A stretch of DNA of 35,914 nt from positions 1 through 35,914 of the IMG/VR virus record IMGVR_UViG_3300042305_000931, one strand, 5' to 3'. This DNA comes from a virus. This document shows positions 1 through 8,736 of this stretch, one piece after another. Each line of letters starts with the position of its first letter. Within the stretch, counting starts at the first letter, position 1. The notes beneath the pieces were generated by a model that had not been told where the DNA came from, ran no database searches, and saw only the letters and a program-made list of their open reading frames with translations. A program made the position numbers and the translations under genes.

Positions 1-408
1 CACCCTCGTTTCGGGGCAGTCATTGACCCAAAGGCAAAGAATCTAGATGAAATGATGGAAGAGATTGTGGCTGATTATATCGACATTCCGCCACAGCAGT
101 TTGTATTGTGTCAGACCGTGGAACGAGTACGCATTCCCCGTGACCATCTTGGCATCATCGTCGGCAAAAGCACCTACGCTCGGTGTGGCATCATTGTGAA
201 CACCACGCCGATTGAGCCAGAGTGGGAGGGGTATATCACCATTGAGTTGAGCAACACCGCGCCACTGCCGGTACGTGTGTACGCCAACGAGGGAATTGGC
301 CAGCTACTATTCTTTGAGGGAGAAGCACCCTGCGTCATCTCCTACGCTGACAAGGGTGGCAAGTATCAGAATCAGCAGGGTATTGAATTGCCAAAGGTGG
401 ATGCGTAA
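1..408 (+). CDS. dcd: dCTP deaminase (5' truncated by the window edge)
   Basis: The frame is open from base 1, so the gene starts outside the window; about 135 C-terminal residues are present. The family (dCTP deaminase/dUTPase fold) converts dCTP to dUTP, some members directly to dUMP, feeding dTTP synthesis. Seen here: the GKS motif with its Ser, the Arg of the following ARCG, the Glu of ITIELSN (the three catalytic positions of E. coli Dcd), the core IGQLLFFE, and a C-terminal GGKYQNQQG close to the family's G-S-K-Y-Q-G-Q-x-G nucleotide-binding tail. The stop overlaps the next start (TAATG), so it is translationally coupled to the sliding clamp. Whether it is mono- or bifunctional cannot be decided from this fragment. 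Confidence 0.93.
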   Translation, partial: HPRFGAVIDPKAKNLDEMMEEIVADYIDIPPQQFVLCQTVERVRIPRDHLGIIVGKSTYARCGIIVNTTPIEPEWEGYITIELSNTAPLPVRVYANEGIGQLLFFEGEAPCVISYADKGGKYQNQQGIELPKVDA

Positions 409-1496
409 TGAAGTTCTACGTACAACAAGACGTGTTTCGGAGTGTGCTGATGTCGGTATATCGTGCCGTTCCTAGCAAAAGCACACTACCGGTACTCTCA
501 AACTTTCTGTTTGAGGCAAAAGATGGCAACGTGCAAGTGTCGGCCACCAATTTGGAGTTAAGCATCTCGCTGACGATGCCTGCAAAGGTGGATGAGGCGG
601 GAAGCATCTGTATCCCTGCCAAGTTGTTGCTTGATCTTGTGAACAACTTGCCACCAAAGATGATTTACATTGAGGTGAGCGACGTGTCAGCCATCGTTAC
701 CTGTGAGAAGTCCAAAAGCACGCTAACCACAATGCCAGCAAGTGACTATCCAGATGTGCCAACCATCACCGATGCGCCATCGCATCAAATTGGCAACATT
801 GTGCGCTTGATGTCAAAGGTTGCGTCGGCAGCAGCGTATGATGACTCACGACCGGTGTTGACGGCAGTGAACATGCAACTTGGCGACGATGCGATGATTG
901 TGGCGGCAGACGGCTTTCGTCTTGCCAAGAACTCACTTCCAGCGTGGAATGGTGAGCCTATCAACTTGCTGATACCGGCCACCACCATCAACGAGGCAAC
1001 TCGCGTGTTCGCAGACGACGACGAAATCAGTATGCAGATAGCCGAAAACCAAAACAGCATCACACTGTTTACCAAGACCAAGTGCATGGTTTCTCGGCTG
1101 ATTGACGGAAAGTTTCCGGACGTTGGTCGGGTTATTCCCACTAACCACGAATCACTGTTTTCATTTGAGATTGCAGACTTCCAGAAAGCGGTCAAAATTG
1201 CATCATTGATGAATCCAGGGGGAGCGGTGCGATTAGACATCGGCAATGAAAGCACGATGTTGGTGTACAGCGGATCGCAACAAGGCACCGGCTCATCACG
1301 AATAGACGGTATGCACAGTGGCACGCATCACGAAGTAGCAGTGAACGGAAAGTTCCTGCAAGATGCGTTGTCTACGCTTGCAAGCATCAGCACACACGCC
1401 ATTCTCCACTCATCCAACGCAAATGCGCCCATCCTGTTTCGCCCACAGGGCAACGACACGTTCTTGTACATCATCATGCCAATAGCAGTGAGGTAG
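408..1496 (+). CDS. dnaN: DNA polymerase III beta subunit-like sliding clamp
   Basis: A 362-residue protein, almost the same length as bacterial DnaN (about 366). The N-terminus ([34 protein letters not shown]) follows the DnaN pattern of a short beta strand, a helix and a conserved K-x-T-L-P-V-L-x-N segment in the first of three clamp domains; the C-terminus YIIMPIAVR corresponds to the bacterial MPMRL end that shapes the peptide-binding pocket. It should form a dimeric ring that tethers a polymerase to DNA. Start is the ATG overlapping the dcd stop, with AAAGGTGG upstream. I see no polymerase gene in the window, so it either serves the host polymerase or a phage polymerase encoded outside. 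Recruitment of the host replisome is inference. Confidence 0.9.
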   Translation: MKFYVQQDVFRSVLMSVYRAVPSKSTLPVLSNFLFEAKDGNVQVSATNLELSISLTMPAKVDEAGSICIPAKLLLDLVNNLPPKMIYIEVSDVSAIVTCEKSKSTLTTMPASDYPDVPTITDAPSHQIGNIVRLMSKVASAAAYDDSRPVLTAVNMQLGDDAMIVAADGFRLAKNSLPAWNGEPINLLIPATTINEATRVFADDDEISMQIAENQNSITLFTKTKCMVSRLIDGKFPDVGRVIPTNHESLFSFEIADFQKAVKIASLMNPGGAVRLDIGNESTMLVYSGSQQGTGSSRIDGMHSGTHHEVAVNGKFLQDALSTLASISTHAILHSSNANAPILFRPQGNDTFLYIIMPIAVR

Positions 1497-1498
1497 AT

Positions 1499-2704
1499 AT
1501 GCGCTATACATTGCACCACGGCGATAATCGGGAAGTACTCAAAACGTTTGCCGATAATTCTATTGATAGCATCGTCACTGACCCTCCCTATGAACTTGGC
1601 TTCATGGGGAAGAAATGGGATAGCACGGGGATTGCCTACGACCAAACATTGTGGGCGGAGTGCCTGCGAGTGCTGAAGCCAGGTGGGCACTTAATCGCCT
1701 TTGGCGGCACTCGGACATATCACCGCATGACCTGCGCCATTGAGGATGCAGGCTTTGAGATACGGGATTGTATCCAATGGATATATGGCTCGGGATTCCC
1801 GAAAAGCCTTGACGTGAGCAAGGCGATTGATAAGCAGGCAGGGGCGGAGCGTGAGGTGGTGGGTAAAGGAAAACCAATGCGTTCGCTTGGTGTCATGCAC
1901 GATGATAAATGGATAAGTGATGCTGAATATGTTCTCACCGCCCCCGCCACTCCAGAAGCCCAACAGTGGCACGGCTTTGGCACATCTCTAAAACCAGCAG
2001 TTGAGCCCGCCGTTCTTGCACGGAAGCCACTGTCCGGCACGGTGGCGGACAATGTCATGACGTGGGGGTGCGGTGCGCTCAACATTGACGGGTGCAGGGT
2101 GGGGAGTGAACAATTAACACGAAAAAAAGGTAACAGCACAACTACGTCATACGGGAGCGACCGAACATGGAATACATCTACAACACCTCGCATAGATTGG
2201 ACAGGTACAGGCCGCTGGCCCGCCAACGTCATCCTCGATGAGGAGGCGGCGCAAATGCTGGATGAGCAGAGTGGGCACGGCGCCTCCCGCTTTTTCTACG
2301 TTGCCAAGGCATCACGGGCGGAGCGGGAAGCGGGGCTGGATGGGATGGAAAAAAAGCCCACAATGAATCGAAAAATGGAAGGAAACCTTAATGTATCTGA
2401 ATGGAGAAATGATTCACGTTCGCCAAATGGGGGGTATGAAAACAAACCACCAGAACGACGTGCCAACCACCATCCCACCGTCAAACCCATCACGCTGATG
2501 CGCTACCTTGTGCGTCTTGTTACACCACCAAACGGTGTGGTGCTCGATCCGTTCATGGGTAGTGGCAGTACAGGATGTGCGGCCGTGTTGGAAAACATGC
2601 AGTTTGTAGGCATTGAACTGAACGCTGAGTACATTGAGATAGCACGGCGGCGCATTGAGTTCCATGAGTACACGGTGCGTGAAAAGAATCCGATGGGGTT
2701 ATGA
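1499..2704 (+). CDS. Site-specific DNA methyltransferase, beta class (N6-adenine or N4-cytosine)
   Basis: 401 residues. Motif IV comes first (DSIVTDPPYELGFMGKKWDS, residues about 24-43), followed by a long variable target-recognition region, then the HPTVKP segment and motif I (LDPFMGSGSTGCAA, the SAM-binding loop) near the C-terminus; this order defines the beta class of amino-methyltransferases. DPPY favours N6-adenine methylation but does not prove it. No restriction enzyme lies next to it, so it is an orphan enzyme, as is common in phages for protection from host nucleases or epigenetic marking. GTGAGG precedes the ATG, overlapping the dnaN stop. Its stop overlaps the ParB-like gene start (ATGA). 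Confidence 0.93.
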   Translation: MRYTLHHGDNREVLKTFADNSIDSIVTDPPYELGFMGKKWDSTGIAYDQTLWAECLRVLKPGGHLIAFGGTRTYHRMTCAIEDAGFEIRDCIQWIYGSGFPKSLDVSKAIDKQAGAEREVVGKGKPMRSLGVMHDDKWISDAEYVLTAPATPEAQQWHGFGTSLKPAVEPAVLARKPLSGTVADNVMTWGCGALNIDGCRVGSEQLTRKKGNSTTTSYGSDRTWNTSTTPRIDWTGTGRWPANVILDEEAAQMLDEQSGHGASRFFYVAKASRAEREAGLDGMEKKPTMNRKMEGNLNVSEWRNDSRSPNGGYENKPPERRANHHPTVKPITLMRYLVRLVTPPNGVVLDPFMGSGSTGCAAVLENMQFVGIELNAEYIEIARRRIEFHEYTVREKNPMGL

Positions 2705-3255
2705 TGTACACAAATCGCATTGTTGGACACGGAGAAGAAGCACCCGACCAGCTTCTTGCCAATCCGTATAACTTCCGAATCCACGGCAAGGCACAGCAAA
2801 TGGCACTTCACTCGGTACTGTCTGACGTGGGTGTCGTGCAAAGCGTCATCGTCAATCGTGTCAGTGGGCACATCATTGACGGTCATCTGCGTGTGGCACT
2901 TGCGCTTCGCAACGACCAACCAATGGTGCCGGTGACGTATGTGGAGCTGTCGGAGAGTGAGGAAAAGACTATCCTTGCTACGTTTGACCCTATCAGCGCA
3001 ATGGCATCCATTGACGAAGAAAAGCTCGCAGAATTGTTGCAGGAAGTGGAAGTCACGGATGGCTTGGAGCATGTCATTGAGGAATTGAAGATTGACGCTG
3101 GCATTGAGCCACCGCCGATTGACAATCCAGAGGTATTGCCATCGTTTGAGAAAACGTTTATTGTACTTATAGAGCTTGACTCGTATGAAGACTATCAGGA
3201 TGTCAAGCTGGAAATGGAACGACGGGGATTTCGCGTGAAAGGGAATCAAAAATGA
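2701..3255 (+). CDS. ParB/Srx-fold N-terminal domain protein
   Basis: 184 residues. The first 95 or so carry the ParB-like nuclease/CTPase fold signature: an N-P-Y-N-F-R segment, a VVQSVIVNR strand and the box GHIIDGHLRVALA, which corresponds to the ParB GxxxxxGHRR motif. No HTH domain follows, so it is not a full partition protein; such short ParB-domain proteins are frequent beside phage methyltransferases and terminases. The acidic C-terminal half has no motif I know. Start overlaps the methyltransferase stop by four bases; an alternative ATG is the next codon. A role in DNA modification or packaging is inferred from position only. Confidence 0.8.
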   Translation: MMYTNRIVGHGEEAPDQLLANPYNFRIHGKAQQMALHSVLSDVGVVQSVIVNRVSGHIIDGHLRVALALRNDQPMVPVTYVELSESEEKTILATFDPISAMASIDEEKLAELLQEVEVTDGLEHVIEELKIDAGIEPPPIDNPEVLPSFEKTFIVLIELDSYEDYQDVKLEMERRGFRVKGNQK

Positions 3256-3650
3256 CCGTTATTTCAACCAAGAAGACACCGGATCGCATCCGCAAAGTTC
3301 TTCAAGCACTTGAGCTTGGAGCAACGTATACGCTTGCCGCCAACGCATCAGGCATCGCTGAAACCACCTTGCGCCGGTGGATGAAAGAGGATGAAGACTT
3401 TGCTGACCAATGTCGTGAGGCAGAGGGCAAAAGTGCGGTGCGGTGGCTCGCAAAGATTGAGCAAGCTGCAAGTGCTGGCGATTGGCACGCCGCCGCTTGG
3501 AAGTTAGAGCGACGTTTCCCACGGGATTACGGTAAGCGTATCGTTGAACACGAAGGGCAAGTGGACTATGTCATCGACCTCTCACTCGGACAAGCAAGTC
3601 ATCAGGCACTCAACGATGACGGAGCCTCAACGCCGCTTTTGGGCGAGTGA
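3252..3650 (+). CDS. terS: Terminase small subunit-like protein
   Basis: 132 residues. Residues about 8-45 form a helix-turn-helix (LELGATYTLAANASGIAETTLRRWM) like those with which small terminases bind packaging sites, followed by a helical oligomerisation-type stretch (ADQCREAEGKSAVRWLAKIEQAA) and the aromatic W-x-A-A-A-W-K-L-E-R-R-F-P segment seen in many phage terminase small subunits. Its position directly before the large subunit supports the call. Starts within the ParB-like stop (ATGA). The 3' end overlaps the start of terL. Confidence 0.8.
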   Translation: MTVISTKKTPDRIRKVLQALELGATYTLAANASGIAETTLRRWMKEDEDFADQCREAEGKSAVRWLAKIEQAASAGDWHAAAWKLERRFPRDYGKRIVEHEGQVDYVIDLSLGQASHQALNDDGASTPLLGE

Positions 3651-4755
3651 AGCACGGTATCGACTGTTTGTAGGCGGTGTCGGCTCTGGAAAAACTAGGG
3701 CTGGCATCGTTGAGTGTTTTCGTCAACCAGCAAACTCTATCGGCATGGTCGTTGCGCCAACGTACACCATGCTTCGAGATGCGACGCTTCGCACGTTTCT
3801 TGACCTGTCACGACAGGCAAGCATCCTAGTCAACTTCAAGCAAAAAGAGATGATGGCGGAGTTGAAAGGCAACCGCACCATTTTGTTTCGGTCAGGCGAC
3901 GATCCAGACCATCTCCGTGGCCCGAATCTTGGATGGTTTATGCTGGATGAGGCGGCGATGCTTGAGCAAGTGGTATGGCAGGTCATGATTGGTCGTCTAC
4001 GTGAGCATCCAAGCCGTGGCTGGGCAGTGACTACGCCTCGAGGAAAAAATTGGCTTTACCGCACGTTCAACTCTGGAAAAAATTACGAAATCATCAAATC
4101 ATCCAGCAAGGACAATCCCTATCTTCCCGAGGGATTCATTGAATCACTTCTTGACTCGTACACTGCTGAGTGGCAGGCACAGGAAGTAGAGGGTGAGTTT
4201 CTTGACCCGATGGGTGCGCTGTTTCGTCGGGATTGGTTTCGTATTGTGGCATCCGCTCCGGAGAATCTTCAGTGGGTACGATATTGGGATTTGGCAGCAT
4301 CGGTAAAGACTACTGCCGACTTCACAGCGTCCGTTGCTATTGCAATGGATGACGATGGCAATTTATACTTGAAAGAGGGAATCCACCTCCGAGCGGAGTG
4401 GCCCGATGTGCAAAAGATTATGATACGCACGATGCTGGAAGAGGAACACACCTTCCACTACATTGAAGAAGCCTTGCATGGTCTTGCGGCCATTCAAGAA
4501 TTGATGCGTATCAAAGAGATTGCACATATTCACATTGGGGGAATCCGTGTCGTTAAGGATAAAGTGCAACGAGCTATGGCATGGGCAAGTAGGGCAGAAC
4601 AGGGCAAAGTGCATATTGTCGCAGGATCGTGGATGAATGAGTTCTTGGATGAAGTCACCATGTTTCCAATGGGGCGACACGATGACTACGTTGACGCTGT
4701 ATCTGGTGCAATGCCGATGCTTGGCAGTGGAGGAAAGTTACTACTATGGGGTTAA
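3616..4755 (+). CDS. terL: Terminase large subunit (packaging ATPase and nuclease)
   Basis: From this start 379 residues. ATPase: Walker A GGVGSGKT (20-27), Walker B WFMLDEAAM (Asp111, Glu112), coupling motif TTPRG (139-143). RNase H-fold nuclease: YWDLAAS with the first metal Asp at about 225, a middle acidic residue in the EEALHG region, and a last acidic cluster in HDDYVDAVSGA. All parts of a working motor are present. Start is uncertain: ATG at 3616 gives the shortest overlap with terS (35 bp) but has a poor ribosome site; ATG at 3568 has GAAGGG about 10 bases upstream and would add 16 residues; 3544 is also open. The stop overlaps the portal start. Confidence 0.95.
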   Translation: MTEPQRRFWASEARYRLFVGGVGSGKTRAGIVECFRQPANSIGMVVAPTYTMLRDATLRTFLDLSRQASILVNFKQKEMMAELKGNRTILFRSGDDPDHLRGPNLGWFMLDEAAMLEQVVWQVMIGRLREHPSRGWAVTTPRGKNWLYRTFNSGKNYEIIKSSSKDNPYLPEGFIESLLDSYTAEWQAQEVEGEFLDPMGALFRRDWFRIVASAPENLQWVRYWDLAASVKTTADFTASVAIAMDDDGNLYLKEGIHLRAEWPDVQKIMIRTMLEEEHTFHYIEEALHGLAAIQELMRIKEIAHIHIGGIRVVKDKVQRAMAWASRAEQGKVHIVAGSWMNEFLDEVTMFPMGRHDDYVDAVSGAMPMLGSGGKLLLWG

Positions 4756-6776
4756 AGTCAATTCCGATAGAAGCGTTTCCGCCAAGCTATTGGCGAGTGC
4801 TTGAAGGGAAGCTTGATGAGTCTGGCCCAATCTCTGCAACACATGCGTACCGCAACGTACCGGTGATGCGATCTGCCATTGAGCTACGAGCGCACGCAGT
4901 CAGCAACTTGCCATACATCATCATGCAAGGCGACGAAGACGTTTCGTTTAAGCCGGAAATCGTAACGTTTATGCGAACGTTGCGTCCACTGCTTCGCAAG
5001 ATTGAACTGAATCTCTGTTTGTTTGGCTCGGCGTATTTGCTTATTGAGCGCAACAAGTATGGTCTGAATGGGAAACTTCGCAGTATTCTGCCGCTCACTA
5101 TCAACCCCATCTACAATGAAACCGATGGCTTAATTGGATTTAAGCGTGTTATTGGCAACAAAGAGTACAAACTGTCTACCAAAGATGTTGTGTATTTTTG
5201 GATGGATAACGTAGAAGCAGAGGTCGGCCCTGGGCCAGCACCTGCCGAAACGGCATTGCGATCTGCAAGCACGTTGTACTTTCTTGACACATTCCTGCAA
5301 AACTTTTGGAGTCGTGGCGCAATTAAGGCTACGTTGCTTACCGTCAATGGCCCAACTCAACAGTCTGAAATGGACAAGTTGGAGAATTGGTGGAAACGGT
5401 TTATGTCAGGGGTAAAGAACTCTTGGAACACCGTGGCTATTCGCTCGGATGTTAAACCGGTAGTAGTGGGAGATACGCTCAAAGACACCGTCAATCCGGA
5501 GCTGACCGAACAGTCACGCACAGATACATTGACGGCATTTGGCGTGCCACACTCGCTGGTGTTGAGCAACGCCGCCACGTATGCTACCGCAAACGTTGAC
5601 CGCCTTGCGTTCTACGAAGACACTGTCGTGCCGCAGGCACAGATGATTTGCGATGCGCTCAATGAGCAACTGTTAGAGCGTGCTAATCTTCGCATTATGC
5701 CACGTCCGGACAAGCTGGAAACCTATCAACGCAACGAGCTGGACAAGGCGCAGGGAGTGATTCAGTTGACCGGTAGCCCTATTCTCACGGTCAACGAGGC
5801 GCGCGATATGATGGGCTATGGGCCAATCGAACAAGCACCAATGAACATTGATGACAAGTTTGACCAACCAGAGGAAATCATCAACGCCACTGCGCCACGC
5901 ATTGTTGATGAAACTCCCGAGCCGGTGTCCACCGTTCCGGAAAAGCTGACAAAGTCACTTGCAAGTACGGCTTCGATTGACCTCAATCGCTGGAAAGCAA
6001 AAGCCATTAAGAGCATTAAGTCAGGGCGATCTGCGGACGTGCGCTTTGAGTCTACAGACATTCCGTACACTGATAGCTGTCACTTAAAGCACTTGCTGTC
6101 AGAAGCAGATTGTACCGATGCGGTCAGCCATATTTTCAAGGCGTTTAAGTCTGCCCCAGGAGAATCGCTGACACCGGATGAGCAAGAACTGTATGACATT
6201 CTATCCAAAGCAATGACAAAGATTCGCCGTGATGCACAGCGACAAGGCGTATCGTTAAGCGTAGATGAGTTTGCAAAACGGCTTGGCCGTGAGGTTGCGG
6301 CAGCACTCAATCTGTCACTGACAAGTGTGTATCAGCAACTGATTGCTGAGGCTGTCCAAGCCACCGGTGTGGCAGTAGACCCATTAACGCTGACACTTCG
6401 GATTGCGCCGGAATGGGATACGTATGTAAATAACCGTGGCAAGCAAATTGAAGACACCACTCGCCGATACTTAATGGCTATTATCAACGGTGGCATCATC
6501 AGTAACGATGCGCTGTTTGATATTCCATTTGGCGACCGCCGAGCGGAGATTATTGCGGTCACCGAAATCACAAATGCTAAAGCAATGGTAATCATCCAGA
6601 TTCAGGCGATTCTTGCAGAGCAAGGCATTCAGACACAACTAATATGGGTGACGGCGCAGGACGAACTTGTGTGTAGCAAGTGCCGACCGCTCAATGGACA
6701 ACCGCAATCCGTATGGAACACCCCTCCCCCAGCGCATCCATACTGCCGATGTTCATTGCGATTGGAGGTTGTGTGA
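4746..6776 (+). CDS. Portal protein fused to a C-terminal MuF-like domain
   Basis: 676 residues, clearly longer than the usual HK97/SPP1-type portal (400-500). Residues about 1-390 look like an HK97-family portal, with the repeated surface helices and an LTAFGVPHSLVLS segment typical of the clip/stem region. Residues about 500-676 resemble the phage Mu gpF/SPP1 gp7 head morphogenesis domain, ending in a probable metal site: a C-x2-C pair (CSKC), then HPYCRC. In many phages these are two adjacent genes; here there is one frame with no stop. GGAGGAAAG lies 9 bases before the ATG. The fused domain would be carried inside the procapsid at the portal vertex (inference). Confidence 0.9.
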   Translation: MGLKSIPIEAFPPSYWRVLEGKLDESGPISATHAYRNVPVMRSAIELRAHAVSNLPYIIMQGDEDVSFKPEIVTFMRTLRPLLRKIELNLCLFGSAYLLIERNKYGLNGKLRSILPLTINPIYNETDGLIGFKRVIGNKEYKLSTKDVVYFWMDNVEAEVGPGPAPAETALRSASTLYFLDTFLQNFWSRGAIKATLLTVNGPTQQSEMDKLENWWKRFMSGVKNSWNTVAIRSDVKPVVVGDTLKDTVNPELTEQSRTDTLTAFGVPHSLVLSNAATYATANVDRLAFYEDTVVPQAQMICDALNEQLLERANLRIMPRPDKLETYQRNELDKAQGVIQLTGSPILTVNEARDMMGYGPIEQAPMNIDDKFDQPEEIINATAPRIVDETPEPVSTVPEKLTKSLASTASIDLNRWKAKAIKSIKSGRSADVRFESTDIPYTDSCHLKHLLSEADCTDAVSHIFKAFKSAPGESLTPDEQELYDILSKAMTKIRRDAQRQGVSLSVDEFAKRLGREVAAALNLSLTSVYQQLIAEAVQATGVAVDPLTLTLRIAPEWDTYVNNRGKQIEDTTRRYLMAIINGGIISNDALFDIPFGDRRAEIIAVTEITNAKAMVIIQIQAILAEQGIQTQLIWVTAQDELVCSKCRPLNGQPQSVWNTPPPAHPYCRCSLRLEVV

Positions 6777-7240
6777 AGACGTACAAGGGAGTCATTCTTT
6801 CGCCGTTCTTGAAGAAGATGATTCGCAATCGTGGCGATGACTACGGAGTAAAGCTGGAACGACACACGACTGACCTGCTTCGAGTGTTGGCATCTCGAGG
6901 GCGTGACTATGTGTCACAGTATCCAGCAGAGCGAATGTTTAACTTGAAACGTCCACATTGGCGACGTGGTATTGGTATGGTGTACATCAAGAAGAGTGGC
7001 GGAATGAGTATCTACGAGCGGTCGCAAGTCTTGTTTGCGCGCTGGGCGATTTCGCAATTCCCTACGCAAGTAGTCTTGTACAACACGGCCACATACTCAG
7101 GATTGGTGCATCGGGAAGACATTCAGCGGTTTGCCCACATGGGGCTTTGGAGGACTGACGCAAACATGATTCAGCATCTTCGTAGAGAAATGCGTACCAT
7201 CATACCTGGTGGCATTATGTCAGTAGTGAGGGCTTTATGA
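6773..7240 (+). CDS. Unknown phage protein, GTG start
   Basis: 155 residues, basic and with many aromatic residues. No motif recognised. The GTG at 6773 is chosen because it overlaps the portal stop (GTGA) and has GGAGG just upstream; in-frame codons further upstream lie deep inside the portal gene. It sits between portal and fibre-like genes, and its stop overlaps the next ATG, so it belongs to the head operon; a head-assembly or internal-protein role would be inference. Confidence 0.65.
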   Translation: MKTYKGVILSPFLKKMIRNRGDDYGVKLERHTTDLLRVLASRGRDYVSQYPAERMFNLKRPHWRRGIGMVYIKKSGGMSIYERSQVLFARWAISQFPTQVVLYNTATYSGLVHREDIQRFAHMGLWRTDANMIQHLRREMRTIIPGGIMSVVRAL

Positions 7241-8172
7241 CTGAAATACGTATTCGAGATGGAGTCATTGCCAATTTACCAAGTACATGGAATGTGCTTG
7301 CGTGGGATGCGACACGCAACAGTGATAATGCCATACTACAAAACAGTGTGCCAGAATATTATTCTATTTGGAGCGAGTGGAATCTGACGCAATCGTACAA
7401 CATGATTAGCACTTGGGGGCAGTATGATGCCGATGCTTCACTGTCTACTACATACTCGGCAAATCGAACGCTTGAATCTGGTGGCGTTACGTTGTATCCA
7501 AGTTTTTGGGCGAGTGTGTGGACATACAACGGAAATAATATTGTCGCTGTTAAAAACAACGAGTTGTTTGGCATGGTGGCACAAATGGATATTTGGCCAA
7601 CAAATACCGGAGATGTTCGGCAGTTCCTTATATCTGTTGGCGCAAGAGGCAATGATAAACAGCCAACATGGGCAGCTGCTGGTCTTGCGTATTGGTACGA
7701 CTCAAGCAACGACCATCACTATTTCGAGTGTCGTGTGGGCGAAATCGTAAAGCAAGTTAAAGTGAATGGTTTTAATAGCAAAACTCCGCACTTATATGTC
7801 ATACGCAATCGTGACATCGGCAACGAGTTTGTGTTTTATATGGATAGCTTGGAGCTTGCCACCATATCTCATCCAAATTATCCAACCACGCTGTGGACGG
7901 CAAACAATCAAACCACGGTATATAACGGATGGTGGTATCAAAGTGAATACAACTACAAATACCTTATCGGAAATCCGGTAGATGAAACAGTTGCATATAC
8001 TTTGTTTTATATACACACCGAGGATACCGCATATGATCATACAGAATTGGTATCACTTTGTCGCAATCGATATGGGATTGGCAATAGTCAACACACTGCG
8101 TCATCGTCAACAATTACACTTACAAACTTTGGGGTATTTGGAACGAGTACATTTAGTACCATATTTTTATAG
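7237..8172 (+). CDS. Putative lectin-like virion surface protein
   Basis: 311 residues, rich in Trp, Tyr, Asn, Thr and Ser, with alternating polar and aromatic positions typical of beta-sandwich proteins. The middle part (about 110-230) reads like a concanavalin/LamG-type jelly-roll: strands ending in WYDSSNDHHYFECRV, then NEFVFYMDSLELATI, the pattern of proteins that present a sugar-binding sheet. I do not recognise a specific family. AT content is higher than in the neighbouring head genes, a hint of separate origin. Coupled by ATGA overlap to the gene before. Candidate head fibre or receptor-binding protein; functional assignment is inference. Confidence 0.5.
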   Translation: MTEIRIRDGVIANLPSTWNVLAWDATRNSDNAILQNSVPEYYSIWSEWNLTQSYNMISTWGQYDADASLSTTYSANRTLESGGVTLYPSFWASVWTYNGNNIVAVKNNELFGMVAQMDIWPTNTGDVRQFLISVGARGNDKQPTWAAAGLAYWYDSSNDHHYFECRVGEIVKQVKVNGFNSKTPHLYVIRNRDIGNEFVFYMDSLELATISHPNYPTTLWTANNQTTVYNGWWYQSEYNYKYLIGNPVDETVAYTLFYIHTEDTAYDHTELVSLCRNRYGIGNSQHTASSSTITLTNFGVFGTSTFSTIFL

Positions 8173-8181
8173 GAGGATAAC

Positions 8182-8736
8182 ATGACTTGGAACACGCCAA
8201 CAAACGTTTCAACGGGAAATGCACTCACCGCGCTACTATGGAACAATCTGCTTGGCACCAGCGGATCGCTTCAGTATGTGTACAACGAGCTGACTACGAC
8301 ACAGCTGAAACGATATGTGACGCTCTACAAAAGCACCAACACCGTGTTTGCCGCCGCTGGCACGACCAACATCGCATTTGACACGATTGTGACAAGCTAC
8401 TCAGGACAACAACAAGATTTTCCAATCACTACACCGATAACAAACATTCCCATTCCAGCAAAGGGTATGTATCTTGCCACTTATCAACTACGCTCAACCG
8501 CTGCGGTAGTGGTTCGTACAAACTTTTTGTATCAAAATGGGGCAGATGCGCGATTTTTTGCAAATCATCAAACTCCTACGGTAAACGTACTGTTTACTGA
8601 TATGTGTTTGTTTTATGCACCAGATAGTCTTGGCACGTTTACAGTAAGCACGCAGGTGTCAGCCGCTGCCACGATTACCGCTGTGGCACACTCTCCAACC
8701 GATGGAAGTCAGATTCTTACAATTACGAGGATTTGA
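8182..8736 (+). CDS. Putative fibre or decoration protein (WxTP-type N-terminus)
   Basis: 184 residues. The N-terminus (TWNTPTNVSTGNALTALLWNNLL) resembles the W-x-T-P-x-T-W-x-x-G-x-x-L-T-A-x-x-x-N-x-x-L opening that I know from many environmental-phage structural proteins of unknown exact role. The rest is predicted beta-rich (TTNIAFDTIVTSYSG, GMYLATYQLRSTAAVVVRT), resembling the C1q/TNF-like C-terminal folds of phage fibres. It has a very strong ribosome site (AGGAGGATAAC) right before the ATG, so it is probably highly expressed. Together with the preceding gene it makes a surface-protein pair between portal and protease. Confidence 0.55.
   Translation: MTWNTPTNVSTGNALTALLWNNLLGTSGSLQYVYNELTTTQLKRYVTLYKSTNTVFAAAGTTNIAFDTIVTSYSGQQQDFPITTPITNIPIPAKGMYLATYQLRSTAAVVVRTNFLYQNGADARFFANHQTPTVNVLFTDMCLFYAPDSLGTFTVSTQVSAAATITAVAHSPTDGSQILTITRI

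Noticed and set aside
785-1324. Long open frame antisense to the sliding clamp gene
   Set aside because: No ribosome site or family signal, and it is opposite a clearly conserved gene; a composition shadow.
2503-3249. 248-codon minus-strand frame opposite the ParB-like gene
   Set aside because: Covers the methyltransferase end and ParB gene, whose sense frames are well supported; no independent evidence.
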